A stretch of DNA of 64,000 bases from Pachypanchax playfairii (Eukaryota; Chordata; Actinopteri; Cyprinodontiformes; Aplocheilidae). The position numbers and the translations under genes were made by a program. Positions within the stretch are counted from its first letter, which is position 1; every line of letters starts with the position of its first letter. Location of the stretch: assembly GCA_006937955.1 (NCBI GenBank), contig SSNP01000244.1:81284-145283 (forward strand), read 5' to 3'. Shown one piece after another: positions 42,906 through 53,370 of this stretch. The notes under the pieces are model-generated. The model worked only from the letters and a program-made list of their open reading frames with translations. It ran no database searches and was not told the origin of the DNA.

Positions 42906-45594
42906 AGTTTCAAGAGCCGTAATTGTGCTGACCCGTTGTGTAACGTACATGACTTTTTTTTTACTTTCTAGTTATATAATGGTGAATCCTAATGTCTGCT
43001 AATTAAATTTCAGATCTCCCACTTCACCTTTTTGAGAGAAAGCAAAATGAATACACCCAGGAACAGAGGGAGTTTGCCATCACCCTCTACCTTCATGGAC
43101 CCAAGGCCTACAACTACCTCAGAGAAACGCTGAAGCTTCCTCTCCCCACTCCACGGTCAATGCGAAGGTATACTGTTGTTTTTTTTATTATATTATATTA
43201 TAATTTTAATGTTTTCTTTGTACATTAAAAAATTCCCACATTATTGTCCCACCCCCACCTTGTCTGCATTGCTAAGATTGAACTGAAACAATGGTACTTG
43301 GCTGCATGGACGGAATTCAAGGCAGTTTTTTGTTTTTTAATTCTTCATAAGCAAATTATGAAAACGTTTTGTTGCAGTTATTGTCACTACAGAAGAATTG
43401 AGTGATTCCTCCTTGATTCCTCAGCATGACTCGAAAAGCACTACAAAAGCACACTCATTTACCATGTATCACTCCTGTTTAGATGGTTGTCATCATTGGA
43501 CGACAAACCGGGGCTGAATGTCATGATGCTTGACATGCTGGGAAGAAGGTGTGAGGAAAATCCAAACCAGTATGGACGGGTGGCATTGATGCCATGGCAA
43601 TCAAGAGACACATAGAATACAACCCTTCGGCATTGACAACCATCAGTCCCTCCTTCTGTCTCTGATTGGGTCTGTGTTTTTTAAAGTCAGACTGCACCAC
43701 ATCGCAAAACTGACAACACTTGCATGGCAGAGTGGAAGTACAAGGAAGAAACTGACCAAAATACTTCACCTTCAGGGATTCTGAGGGGGGACAACGGTGC
43801 AGACAATGAGGATGTTGTGCCTTTTTCATAACTGTAACTTTTAATCTTGTAAAACAGATTTATTTTTTGTAAAATTATTCATAAAGGCTGGGGTGTTCTA
43901 ACCAAAGTTGACAGTGTTCATTTTGTGCTATGATTGAAATATGTAGGTAGGCATATACTGCAGGTTTTTCCCAGCATGTATTTGACACAGGTGGTCCACT
44001 TAAGTCTTCACTCACCACTTCACCCAAATTACATGTCAAGGTGCTTTAAGGCCATTCTAATGACTTAAGGAACAGAGAGGATCTGACCCCCCCCCAAAAA
44101 ATAAAGCTAGGGAAAACTCTGTACTCACTGTGCATTTTAAACAAATTCCCACAAGCAATTTTATCAGCATAGACTTTAATCTTTATGAGTCTAATGTTAG
44201 TGTTTGACTCTCTATTGAGACATAATCTGAATAGTAGTGTGTGTGCAGTGTGATGGTCTGGCAGAGGTACAGTAACTACAACATGAGAACCTCAGATGAC
44301 GAACCATATATTTCACATTTAAGATATTACACTATATCAACACATAATGTATATACATTAATACTGACAATTTGTTTATATCAGAAAAAGAATGATCAAA
44401 TGAGGCACTCTGACAAAGAACCATTATGCATGTTTTCACATTTTAGAGAAAATAGACTAATATGTCTGTCATACCAATGTGCATATATTTAGCTTTAAAG
44501 TTGGTAATGTATCCTTTATTCTACTGACAAAATGTATTTCTGCCATGAGTCTGATCGTTTAAAGCATGGCCATGAGTAACCTAAATTCAAACAGACTGAC
44601 AGGCATATTTGCCATGTCTAATGATAAACTATGCTTTTCTTAGGGGGAAAAAATGTGCTTCTTAGCAAGGATCTAACACTGGTCTATAAATCATAAGTCT
44701 TGTGTCGTAACAGTTATTCCACCACAACTTCAAAATATTCAAGAGGAATAGATATTTATTTCCTAAAGCTTGTATTAGTTATACAATAACGCACAGTGAA
44801 TGGCGGAGTCGACCGCGCTAAGATGGCGCCGCCGTCGGACGTCAACCGACTGGGACTCCACCGTAGGCGTGTCCAGTCTAGCTTTCTATACAAGTCAATG
44901 TGTAAACCAATTGGTTGCTTCACTGGGTTAAACCAAGTGAAGGGGGTTTTGTTTTCTTTTTTCCTTCTTATTTTCATTTCAATAGATTTTGTTTCAAATT
45001 AACTTTACGAATTGTTTTCCCTATACTTTATTTATGTAGTTTTGGGGGATAGATTAGTGTAAGTAGTATTTGTGTAACTTTTGTTGATGGATCATTTGTC
45101 TTCTGATGATTTGAACTAATGGGTTCCAGGTGTGAAGTTTTTTCAAAAGTGTATAAAGGTGGAGTGTTTGTAATGTCAGGGGATTTTGTTTGTTGTGAAT
45201 AAAAACTGGAACAGACTTTTGAACCCAAAAAAGTCTTTAATGGTCAGCTGATGCTGTCTTTTGACCACCTTTTGGGCTACTCAAATTACACTACCTTCAC
45301 ACCANCTGTCCACAGCTAGAACCCTCTACAGGAGATCCTTCCTGTCCACAGCTAGAACCCTCTACAGGAGATCCTTTACTGTCCACAGCTAGAACCCTCT
45401 ACAGGAGATCCTTTACTGTCCACAGCTAGAACCCTCTACAGGAGATCCTTCCTGTCCACAGCTAGAACCCTCTAGAGGAGATCCTTCCTGTCCACAGCTA
45501 GAACCCTCTAGAGGAGATCCTTCCTGTCCACAGCTAGAACCCTCTACAGGAGATCCTTCCCGTCCACAACTAGAACCCTCTAGAGGAGATCCTT

Positions 45595-46560
45595 CGGGCC
45601 CGGATATAGGCATGGGCAAGGAGGGGCAATGCCCCCCTAAATGCCGTGACTGCCCCCCCAAACCTAATGGCAGGCAAAAAACCAAAATTTAAAACATATC
45701 TGTAGGAAAGTGGTCTGAGCGCTGTCTGCTCTCTGTCCCTCCTTCAAAGTAGCTTCTGATTGGTAGATACATAAGGAGGGCGTCACTTCAGTTCCTTGCT
45801 TGTGGTAAACCTGAACTCCACGTCTCATTCTCACAGCAGAGTTAGCAGACACAGAGCCGTCAGCAGAGCTCAGCTCAGCCGCTGTTTCGAGTTTTCCTCT
45901 GCCGTCTGTCACCGAAATTATTTGGCTACTTATCCCAAAACGCGTTCTTGTTCTCTGAAAGAACTTCTCTCCCTGTCTCTGTCGCGCTCTCGTAGTTTTT
46001 GTCGGCTAATTTGAGCCAAGTCACTATGCGCAGATTTCTAGTTGCTAAAGCTACTACTGGCAGTTGTAGCGAACTGATATAAGCCATGCTGTGTGCAGAA
46101 CTGAAGATATGAAAGAAACAGAATGCACAAAAAGATATTAAAAAAGGAAATTAATAAAAAATGAAAGGATAAAAAGATAGACAGACAGACATAAGTAGAT
46201 AGAGGAGAAAGAGACAAGCCAGACAGATTAAAAAAATAATAAAAAAAACACAAAATTTATTTAAAAAAAAGAAAAAAAAGATAAATGCAGCCTCAACGGG
46301 ACAGCAGCCAGTGTCCTATTTGTGCCGGTCCCAAGCCCGGGTAAATGCAGAGGGTAGTGTCAAAGGGCATCCAACATAAAACCTAAGACACATCAAATGA
46401 TCAAAGGAGAAGATAGATAGTTAAACTGTTATGATGATAGCATAGTTATTATAGTCTTCTATACGTCTGAGGGGTTAGGGAGGATTTTACACCTCAAAAT
46501 ATTTGCCCCCCTGAAAATTCTGCCTGCACCCTGTGGTGGGGTTGTCTAAATCCGGCCCTG
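45595..46560. mobile_element. hAT-type non-autonomous element in the minisatellite
   Basis: 966 bp, ends CGGGCCCGGATATAGG and CTAAATCCGGCCCTG, flanked by AGATCCTT on both sides (45587-45594; 46561-46568), which is minisatellite sequence duplicated on insertion. The internal open frames show no known domain. Confidence 0.75.
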
Positions 46561-49080
46561 AGATCCTTGCTGTCCACAGCTAGAACCCACTACAGGAGAT
46601 CCTTCCTGTCTACAGCTAGAACCCTCTACAAGAGATCCTTCCTGTCCACAACTAGAACCCTCTACAAGAGATCCTTTGCTGTCCACAGCTAGAACCCTCT
46701 ACAGGAGATCCTTCCTGTCCACGACTAGAACCCTCTACAGGAGATCCTTCCTGTCCACGACTAGAACCCTCTACAAGAGATCCTTCCTGTCCACAAATAG
46801 AACCCTCTACAGGAGATCCTTCCTGTCCACGACTAGAACCCTCTACAGGAGATCCTTCCTGTCCACGACTAGAACCCTCTACAGGAGATCCTTCCTGTCC
46901 ACGACTAGAACCCTCTACAAGAGATCCTTCCTGTCCACAAATAGAACCCTCTACAGGAGATCCTTCCCGTCCACAGCTAGAACCCTCTACAGGAGATCCT
47001 TCTAGTCCACAGCTAGAACCCTCTAAAGGAGATCCTTCCTGTCCACACCTAGAACCCTCTACAGGAGATCCTTCCTGTCCACAGCTAGAACCCTCTACAG
47101 GAGATCCTTCCTGTCCACAACTAGAACCCTCTGGAGGAGATCCTTTGCTGTCCACAACTAAAACCCTCTACAGGAGATCCTTTACTGTCCACAGCTAGAA
47201 CCCTCTACAGGAGATCCTTCCTGTCTACAGCTAGAACCCTTAACAGGAGATCCTTCCTGTCTACAGCTAGAACTCTCAACAGGAGATCCTTTCTGTCCAC
47301 AGCTAGAACCCACTACAGGAGATCCTTCCTGTCTACAGCTAGAACTCTCAACAGGAGATCCTTCCCTTCCACAGCTAGAACCCACTACAGGAGATCCTTC
47401 CTGTCTACAGCTAGAACCCTTAACAGGAGATCCTTCCTGTCTACAGCTAGAACTCTCAACAGGAGATCCTTTCTGTCCACAGCTAGAACCCACTATAGGA
47501 GATCCTTCCCGTCCACAGCTAGAACCCACTACAGGAGATCCTTCCCGTCCACAGCTAGAACCCACTACAGGAGATCCTTTCAGTCTACAGCTAGAACCCT
47601 CTACAGGAGATCCTTCCCGTTCACAACTAGAACCCTCTACAGGAGATCCTTTACTGTCCACAGCTAGAACCCTCTACAGGAGATCCTTCCTGTCCACAGC
47701 TAGAACCCTCAACAGGAGATCCTTCCTGTCTACAGCTAGAACTCTCAACAGGAGATCCTTTCTGTCCACAGCTAGAACCCACTATAGGAGATCCTTCCCG
47801 TCCACAGCTAGAACCCTCTACAGGAGATCCTTCCTGTCCACAGCTAGAACCCTCTACAGGAGATCCTTTGCTGTCCACAGCTAGAACCCTCTACAGGAGA
47901 TCCTTCCTGTCCACGACTAGAACCCTCTACAGGAGATCCTTCCTGTCCACAGCTAGAACCCTCTACAGGAGATCCTTCCTGTCCACGACTAGAACCCTCT
48001 ACAAGAGATCCTTCCTGTCCACGACTAGAACCCTCTACAAGAGATCCTTTGCTGTCCACAGCTAGAACCCTCTACAGGAGATCCTTCCTGTCCACGACTA
48101 GAACCCTCTACAGGAGATCCTTCCTGTCCACGACTAGAACCCTCTACAAGAGATCCTTCCTGTCCACAAATAGAACCCTCTACAGGAGATCCTTCCCGTC
48201 CACAGCTAGAACCCTCTACAGGAGATCCTTCTAGTCCACAGCTAGAACCCTCTAAAGGAGATCCTTCCTGTCCACACCTAGAACCCTCTACAGGAGATCC
48301 TTCCCGTCCACAGCTAGAACCCTCTACAGGAGATCCTTCTAGTCCACAGCTAGAACCCTCTAAAGGAGATCCTTCCCGTCCACAGCTAGAACCCTCTACA
48401 GGAGATCCTTCTAGTCCACAGCTAGAACCCTCTACAGGAGATCCTTCCTGTCCACAGCTAGAACCCTCTACAGGAGATCCTTCCTGTCCACGACTAGAAC
48501 CCTCTACAAGAGATCCTTTGCTGTCCACAGCTAGAACCCTCTACAGGAGATCCTTCCTGTCCACGACTAGAACCCTCTACAGGAGATCCTTCCTGTCCAC
48601 GACTAGAACCCTCTACAAGAGATCCTTCCTGTCCACAAATAGAACCCTCTACAGGAGATCCTTCCCGTCCACAGCTAGAACCCTCTACAGGAGATCCTTC
48701 TAGTCCACAGCTAGAACCCTCTAAAGGAGATCCTTCCTGTCCACACCTAGAACCCTCTACAGGAGATCCTTCTAGTCCACAGCTAAAACCCTCTACAGGA
48801 GATCCTTTACTGTCCACAGCTAGAACCCACTACAGGAGATCCTTCCTGTCTACAGCTAGAACCCTCAACAGGAGATCCTTCCTGTCCACAGCTAGAACCC
48901 TCTGGAGGAGATCCTTTGCTGTCCACAACTAAAACCCTCTACAGGAGATCCTTTACTGTCCACAGCTAGAACCCACTACAGGAGATCCTTTCAGTCTACA
49001 GCTAGAACCCTCTACAGGAAATCCTTCCTGTCCACAGCTAGAACCCACGACAGGAGATCCTTCCTGTCCACAGCTAGAAC

Positions 49081-49150
49081 CTTCTACAATGGCTCCCTGA
49101 AGAAGAATTGAGCTACAACAACATTCAATTTCCCTTCTGGGATTAATAAA
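49081..49150 (+). mobile_element. LINE 3' UTR ending the minisatellite
   Basis: TCTACAATGGCTCCCTGAAG, then a stop, TTCAATTTCCCTTCTGGG and AATAAAATATTTTTGATT. It matches the reversed LINE ends at 52291 and 63622 and shows that the array belongs to this LINE. Confidence 0.75.
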
Positions 49151-49604
49151 ATATTTTTGATTTATTTGATTGATTCATTACAGGAGTATGGATACTTCTG
49201 ACAAATGCCTTCCGAAACTCTGCAGCTCACACTGCTGTGAGGAAGGACTGTGAAGGATTAGTACCAAACACAAAACAGAGTAGTTTAAAACTGAGTATTT
49301 GAAAAGAAAGTAGCCGTATTTGAAAGCAGATGTGCAGACAGAAACTAAAACTAAAAAAGCACTCGGAGAGCGCAGACCTCCACCAAGTGAACATATTGTA
49401 GAAAGTACTATGTCCGTATCCTTAAAAAAAATTCCTGGATTCAGATGGTAATCTGGATCACCCCCAAATCTAATCTATTGTTCCTTGGATCATTTCTGAT
49501 TTTTGAGTTATCCTGCTAACAGACAGAGAGACAGACAGACAGACCCTGATGAAAACATTACCTCTTATTGGCAGAGGGTATAACAAAGATACTGGAATAC
49601 ATCA
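49151..49604. other. no recognised feature
   Basis: AT-rich sequence with a short GACAGACAGACA run near 49530. The stretch AACATTACCTCTTATTGGC resembles common fish repeat sequence, but I cannot assign it. Confidence 0.35.
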
Positions 49605-50820
49605 TCATCATCATCATTATCATCATCTTTATTTGTATAGCACATTTAACCCTAACGGCATGAGAGCCGACCAAAGCCCTGAACAAAACATAGAATAAAA
49701 GAAAGCAGATAAAAATAGAACAAAAATGCAATTAAAACAAGCAATTCGGATGGGAAGAGAAAAGAAGATTATACTGAATTGAAAGCCAGAGGGATCGCGT
49801 GGGAACATAGGGGTGAATGAGCTCGGACAAATAAGCAGGCGCTAAGTTATTGAGGGACTTGAACACAAAAACCAGGATCTTAAACTGTATATGGAGGTGG
49901 ATGGGGAGCCAGTGTAGTTCTAACAAAACCAGTGTAATGGGTTCTCTTTGCCTAGTACCAGTCAAGAATCGAGCTGCTGCATTTTGTACTAATTGAAGGC
50001 GGGCAAGAGTAGCGGAGGAGATGCCATATAATATTGAATTTGAATAATCAAGACAGGACGTAATGAATGCATGGACAACTGAATGGAGATGGTGCCTTTT
50101 TAAAATGAGCTTGACTTTAGTGAGACGCCTCAAGTGGAAGAAACAAGCCTTCACCACCTGGTTGACATGAGTGTCTATTTTTAAAAGGGAATCCATCTTA
50201 ACCCCTAGGTTTGAAATACATGTTTTTAACCCCGTAGAAATAAAGGGAAAGCTCAGTTGGGGGCTTGAAGAGGTCTTAGGGCTGAAAATAATAGCCTTTG
50301 TCTTGGCATCATTCAGCAGGAGTAAGTTTGCAGACAGCCAGGTCCTCACATCACTGAGACATTCATCTAGGGGCTGCAGGAAGTCATTAGGCTTTACGGA
50401 GACATATAATTGACAATCGTCAGCATATAGGTGGTAATCAACGTGGTGCTTCTTGAAAATGTCACCTAAGGGCAGAATATACACATTAAATAGGAGGGGG
50501 CCAAGAATCAAGCCCTGAGGTACACCACAAGTGAGAGCTGCAGAGGGAGATGCAGCACTACCCATCATAACATTAAAGCTCCGAGCGCAGAAGTAGGACC
50601 TGAACCATTCTAATGCTGTCCCCCGGAAGCCAACCAGGTGGTTCAACCAAGTCAACAAGACATCATGATCGACGGTGTCGAAGGCAGCAGACAGATCCAA
50701 CAACACCAACAGTACATTAGAGCCACAGTCAGGGGTGAGTAAAATGTCATTAAAAACACGGAGATGTGCAGACTCAGTGCTGTGTAGAGATCGAAAGCCT
50801 GACTGGAAAGGGTCCATTAG
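49605..50820 (-). mobile_element. L2-type LINE, 5'-truncated
   Basis: Minus-strand LINE with an ATGATG-type 3' tail (49605-49620) and a UTR containing GTGCTATACAAATAAAG. The coding part is 49732-50817. Truncated at about 50820. Confidence 0.7.
49732..50817 (-). CDS. L2-type reverse transcriptase, C-terminal part
   Basis: 361 open codons: FQSGFRSLHSTESAHL, VLLVLLDLSAAFDTVDHDVL (motif A), CGVPQGLILGPLLFNVYILP (motif B), YHLYADDCQLYVSVKP (motif C, YADD), WLSANLLLLNDAKTKAI, SNLGVKMDSLL and the C-terminal LQLVQNAAARFLTGT, LHWLPIHLHIQFKILVF. Motif B has GL in place of the usual GS. N-terminal endonuclease and RT fingers are missing. The Met is internal to the family protein and not a true start. 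Confidence 0.7.
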   Translation of the reverse strand: MDPFQSGFRSLHSTESAHLRVFNDILLTPDCGSNVLLVLLDLSAAFDTVDHDVLLTWLNHLVGFRGTALEWFRSYFCARSFNVMMGSAASPSAALTCGVPQGLILGPLLFNVYILPLGDIFKKHHVDYHLYADDCQLYVSVKPNDFLQPLDECLSDVRTWLSANLLLLNDAKTKAIIFSPKTSSSPQLSFPFISTGLKTCISNLGVKMDSLLKIDTHVNQVVKACFFHLRRLTKVKLILKRHHLHSVVHAFITSCLDYSNSILYGISSATLARLQLVQNAAARFLTGTRQREPITLVLLELHWLPIHLHIQFKILVFVFKSLNNLAPAYLSELIHPYVPTRSLWLSIQYNLLFSSHPNCLF

Positions 50821-50839
50821 AAAGTCTCAAATGGTGAAC

Positions 50840-50975
50840 TGCTAAGTGAGTGTCTAAAGCAAGTGAAACTAAATGTGGAGGAGGAGCTGGAGGAACCTTC
50901 ATGGAGGGATAAGGCCCTTCACTGCATGTACCACCGGCATGAGGGAGTGACTTAAATCAATAAGTCCTACCAGTT
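50840..50975 (+). mobile_element. R4/Rex6-type LINE fragment
   Basis: In one frame reads VKLNVEEELEEPSWRDKALH, CMYHRHEGVT, stop, INKSYQ, matching the region around the start of the piece at 32204 (MYHW...KKSYQWL). It passes directly into the GGAT repeat. Confidence 0.5.
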
Positions 50976-50978
50976 GAC

Positions 50979-51093
50979 GGATGGATGGATGGATGGATGG
51001 ATGGATGGATGGATGGATGGATGGATGGATGGATGGATGGATGGATGGATGGATGGATGGATGGATGGATGGATGGATGGATGGATGGATGGA
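50979..51093. repeat. (GGAT)n microsatellite
   Basis: About 28 uninterrupted copies. It stays open in several frames (MDGW and HPSI repeats), which are not genes. Confidence 0.95.
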
Positions 51094-52290
51094 GATGTAA
51101 CAAGATTGTTCTGTTGCTTCACTTGTTCTAATCAATTTTTTGAATGTACAAGTTTTTTGCTCATTTATCTGTCTATAAGCCTTTTCAGTTGATGAGCACA
51201 GCTTTTTCTCTGAAGCAGATGAGTCATGGTGTGTTCCCTGCTCTCGGGCTGTAGGAACTCCTTTCTGAGAAACAGAACCTGTGTTCTTCTGTAACTGGTT
51301 CTGGTTTTTAGAAGCAAAAAAGCTGTTAGCCTACATTTTGAGGGACAGTCTGGCCATGAGGTCTGCCAGTGCTAGCAGTGATATTAACACAGGTTTTCAG
51401 GTATTAATGTCTGTCCTGCATTATATTCTGTACAAACTGACTCCTCTCTTCTCTCCCTCTTCCTTTAATCATGTTTTCATGCTCCCTGGCTTCATATCGT
51501 TCTTCCTATCCATTCGCGCCAAGGCTGCCAACTCTCACACAGATTTGAGCCTGCACAGATGGTCTTGAGCAGAAAGTGTTTACATGCACCCAGCTCCGAA
51601 CAAAACGAGCAGATGCCTGAAAATCTGCTGCTCTCCCCAATAGTTGTGACACCAAAATAGGCCTAACAGGGGGAGGAGACAGCAAAGATAAAGACTTGGA
51701 GGAAGAGGAGCTTGTTTTGAACCTAAAAGGAGAATAGAATAGAATAGAATAGAATAGAATAGAATAGAATAGAATAGTTTCTATGTCTGATCTCAAAGGG
51801 TTGTAGAAATTTGTCTTCAGCAGAGCTCCACATCATTTTTACACACATACCAAAACAATAAAAGATATAAGACATGTTACGGAAAAAAAATTGTATGAAT
51901 GAATCAGGCGAGTGACTTTTATAGAAAAGAATCTATTATAAAATCATGCATGATTGAGAGCAGTCAGTTAAATGATAATACATCAGTATGAGGCTCTAAA
52001 GCGTGATGCTTGATGGGCTGTTTTATAGGGATGCTGATACAGACAGGCTATCAGAACCCTGGACGTCATCAGAACACTCTGTGTTTAGAATGTTCTGATG
52101 ATATTGATCAGAATCTAATCTGAGTATTTGTTGATGAGGAAACTAATAACAAGATGTTTTAGGTTATAATCATTTGTAACTGCATCTTGTTTGTCATAAT
52201 GTAACCTGAATATCTTCCACAATTCCCCTCTTCTTGAAACTATAAAACCCCCTTTATGATAATCAAAAATTAAAGGGAGAAATTAACATA
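51094..52290. other. no gene; (GAATA)n at 51731-51776
   Basis: Unrecognised sequence apart from nine GAATA-type pentamers. No exon evidence. Confidence 0.45.
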
Positions 52291-52560
52291 ATACAAATCA
52301 AATCAAAAATACTTTATTAATTAAGTAGTGTTGTAGCTCAGTTCTTCTTCAGGGAGCCATTGTAGAAGGTTCTAGCAGTGAACAGAAAGGATCTCCTGTA
52401 GAAGGTTCTAGCTGTGGACAGGAAGGATCTCCTGTAGCGATCTGTGCTGCAACGGATCTGAAGAAGACTTTAACTGAAGACACTGCTGTTGAGTTACTGT
52501 GTTCTGAAGAGGATGAGGAGGGTTCTCCATGATGATTTTCATTTCAAACACTGTGCAAAC
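52291..52560 (-). mobile_element. LINE 3' end with two 36-bp units
   Basis: Minus strand: QQSVFS-type coding, CAGATCGCTACAGGAGATCC, one full 36-bp unit, a second unit ending AACCTTCTACAATGGCTCC, stop, TTAATAAAGTATTTTTGATT. It is the two-unit stage of the minisatellite. Confidence 0.75.
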
Positions 52561-53173
52561 ACAGAAGTAAACACTTCATCCACAGCCGAGGCGGCCATGT
52601 TGAATGTTGTGCTCTGGGTGGAAAACGCTAGTTCCGTGTTTTCAGGATGACGCACAACAAAGATGATATGTAATTGGTCTGTCTAAAAATTTGACGCGGA
52701 AATGATCGGGTGCGGCTCTGGTGTCAGACCCTTCTGTATTTGACCATAATGCAGGAGGAGGCTAGCTTTTAGTCACGTGGTTATACAGGGAGGAGGGTGG
52801 TGCTTGTGGGATATGATGAGGGAGCGGGGATGTGCTTGTGACATGCGAATTGGGTTTTTTCATGACTGTAAGGCTTCCATCTCCTTTGGACGGTAGAAGC
52901 AATGAAAAACAGTCTAAATTAATTCAATAAAAAACTATATTTTCTAAACCAGGAGCCAACGTAACTTCGGTCCCTGTCCGTGTTTCAGTGTCAAATTAAG
53001 CTCGCTGTCCTCCTGCTCGCCCCCTCTCCCATCCGCACCTGTGTCCTCCAGCTCATCTTCTACACAGCTACGCCCCTCTGTTCATCAGGGCCCCTCCCAC
53101 TTCTGTAGGATTTTTCAAATCTTGTTTGGGGAGGGACTAGGCTTTCTCATGGGGTGCAGTTACACTTTAAACG

Positions 53174-53215
<42 letters not shown>

Positions 53216-53370
53216 TCCCCGGATACAGTTTGAGTTTTAAAAAATAACATGATAAATGGGAGTGACTGGTGGACTAAGGAGGCGTGGCATTCTGTGCTGT
53301 GACTGACACACATGCCAGAGAGGGACAGGTGAAATAGCGGAATATGTAGACAAGACAAGCAGCTCTGATC
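52561..53370. other. no gene; poly(C) run at 53176-53213
   Basis: Contains 38 consecutive C (poly-G on the other strand), flanked by TTTAAACGAA and TCTCCCC. The rest has GC-richer patches (52560-52830) that look like transposon ends but are unpaired. Confidence 0.5.

Larger units (their letters stand above)
41481..43610 (+). pseudogene. P-element/THAP9-like transposase, partial
   Basis: Exon 41481-41560 encodes MPQHCAAFGCKNRRS...GITFH before GTAAGA; exon 41906-42098 encodes FPKDQSRQKIWEVALK, a stop, KDFIATYQSVICCQHFKPED and SIFNFPAHLQT. Together they form a THAP finger. Exon 43014-43167 reads EQREFAITLYLHGPKAYNYL and LPTPRSMRR, as in THAP9-type transposases; exon 43483-43610 has WLSSLDDKPGLN and, after a frame change, DAMAIKRHIEYNP, which covers the first catalytic Asp. 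The rest of the transposase is missing. Confidence 0.7.
41357..44900 (+). mobile_element. P-type transposon with THAP domain
   Basis: Ends CATTGACTTGTATAGAAAGC and the inverse match to 44900, TIR homology about 100 bp with indels (ACGCCT, CCATCTTAGCGCGGTCGA). Flanked by a perfect 8-bp duplication TGTAAACC (41349-41356; 44901-44908). A THAP domain and P/THAP9-like transposase exons lie inside. Eight-bp duplication and THAP are both features of the P superfamily. Confidence 0.75.
39926..45301 (+). mobile_element. solo LTR, family B, with two nested transposons
   Basis: Starts TGTGACAAAG and ends CCTTCACA; flanks are CTATC (39921) and CCANC (45302), an imperfect 5-bp duplication in the minisatellite. 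Removing the Harbinger-like (40226-41304) and P-type (41357-44908) insertions leaves about 745 bp. Near the right end are GTGTATAAAGGTGG (about 45150) and AATAAA (45199), as expected for an LTR promoter and poly(A) site. Confidence 0.6.
39882..49080 (+). repeat. LINE-derived 36-bp minisatellite, interrupted twice
   Basis: About 79 units over 39882-39925, 45306-45594 and 46569-49080. The unit runs TACAGGAGATCCTTCCTGTC then CACAGCTAGAACCCTC, encoding YRRSFLSTARTL on + and EGSPVEGSSCGQ on -. It derives from the end of the LINE ORF (RYRRSFLPTAITFYN at 63.7 kb). Its right edge passes at 49077-49150 into the LINE 3' UTR. Variants (CACGAC, ACAAAT, CTAGTCC, CTACAGC) form longer repeats: 48049-48234 and 48518-48703 have the same translation and lie 469 bp apart. 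Some units are 37 bp (TTTGCTG, TTTACTG), which shifts frame. Confidence 0.9.

Noticed and set aside
45413..48817. Cys/Gly/Ser repeat proteins on the minus strand
   Set aside because: These are a consequence of 36-bp periodicity in LINE-derived DNA; no promoter, splice site or start context.
39882..49080. CRISPR array
   Set aside because: Repeats are directly tandem with no unique spacers, and the context is eukaryotic.
50899..51192. Poly-HPSI and MDGW proteins
   Set aside because: Frames through a GGAT microsatellite.
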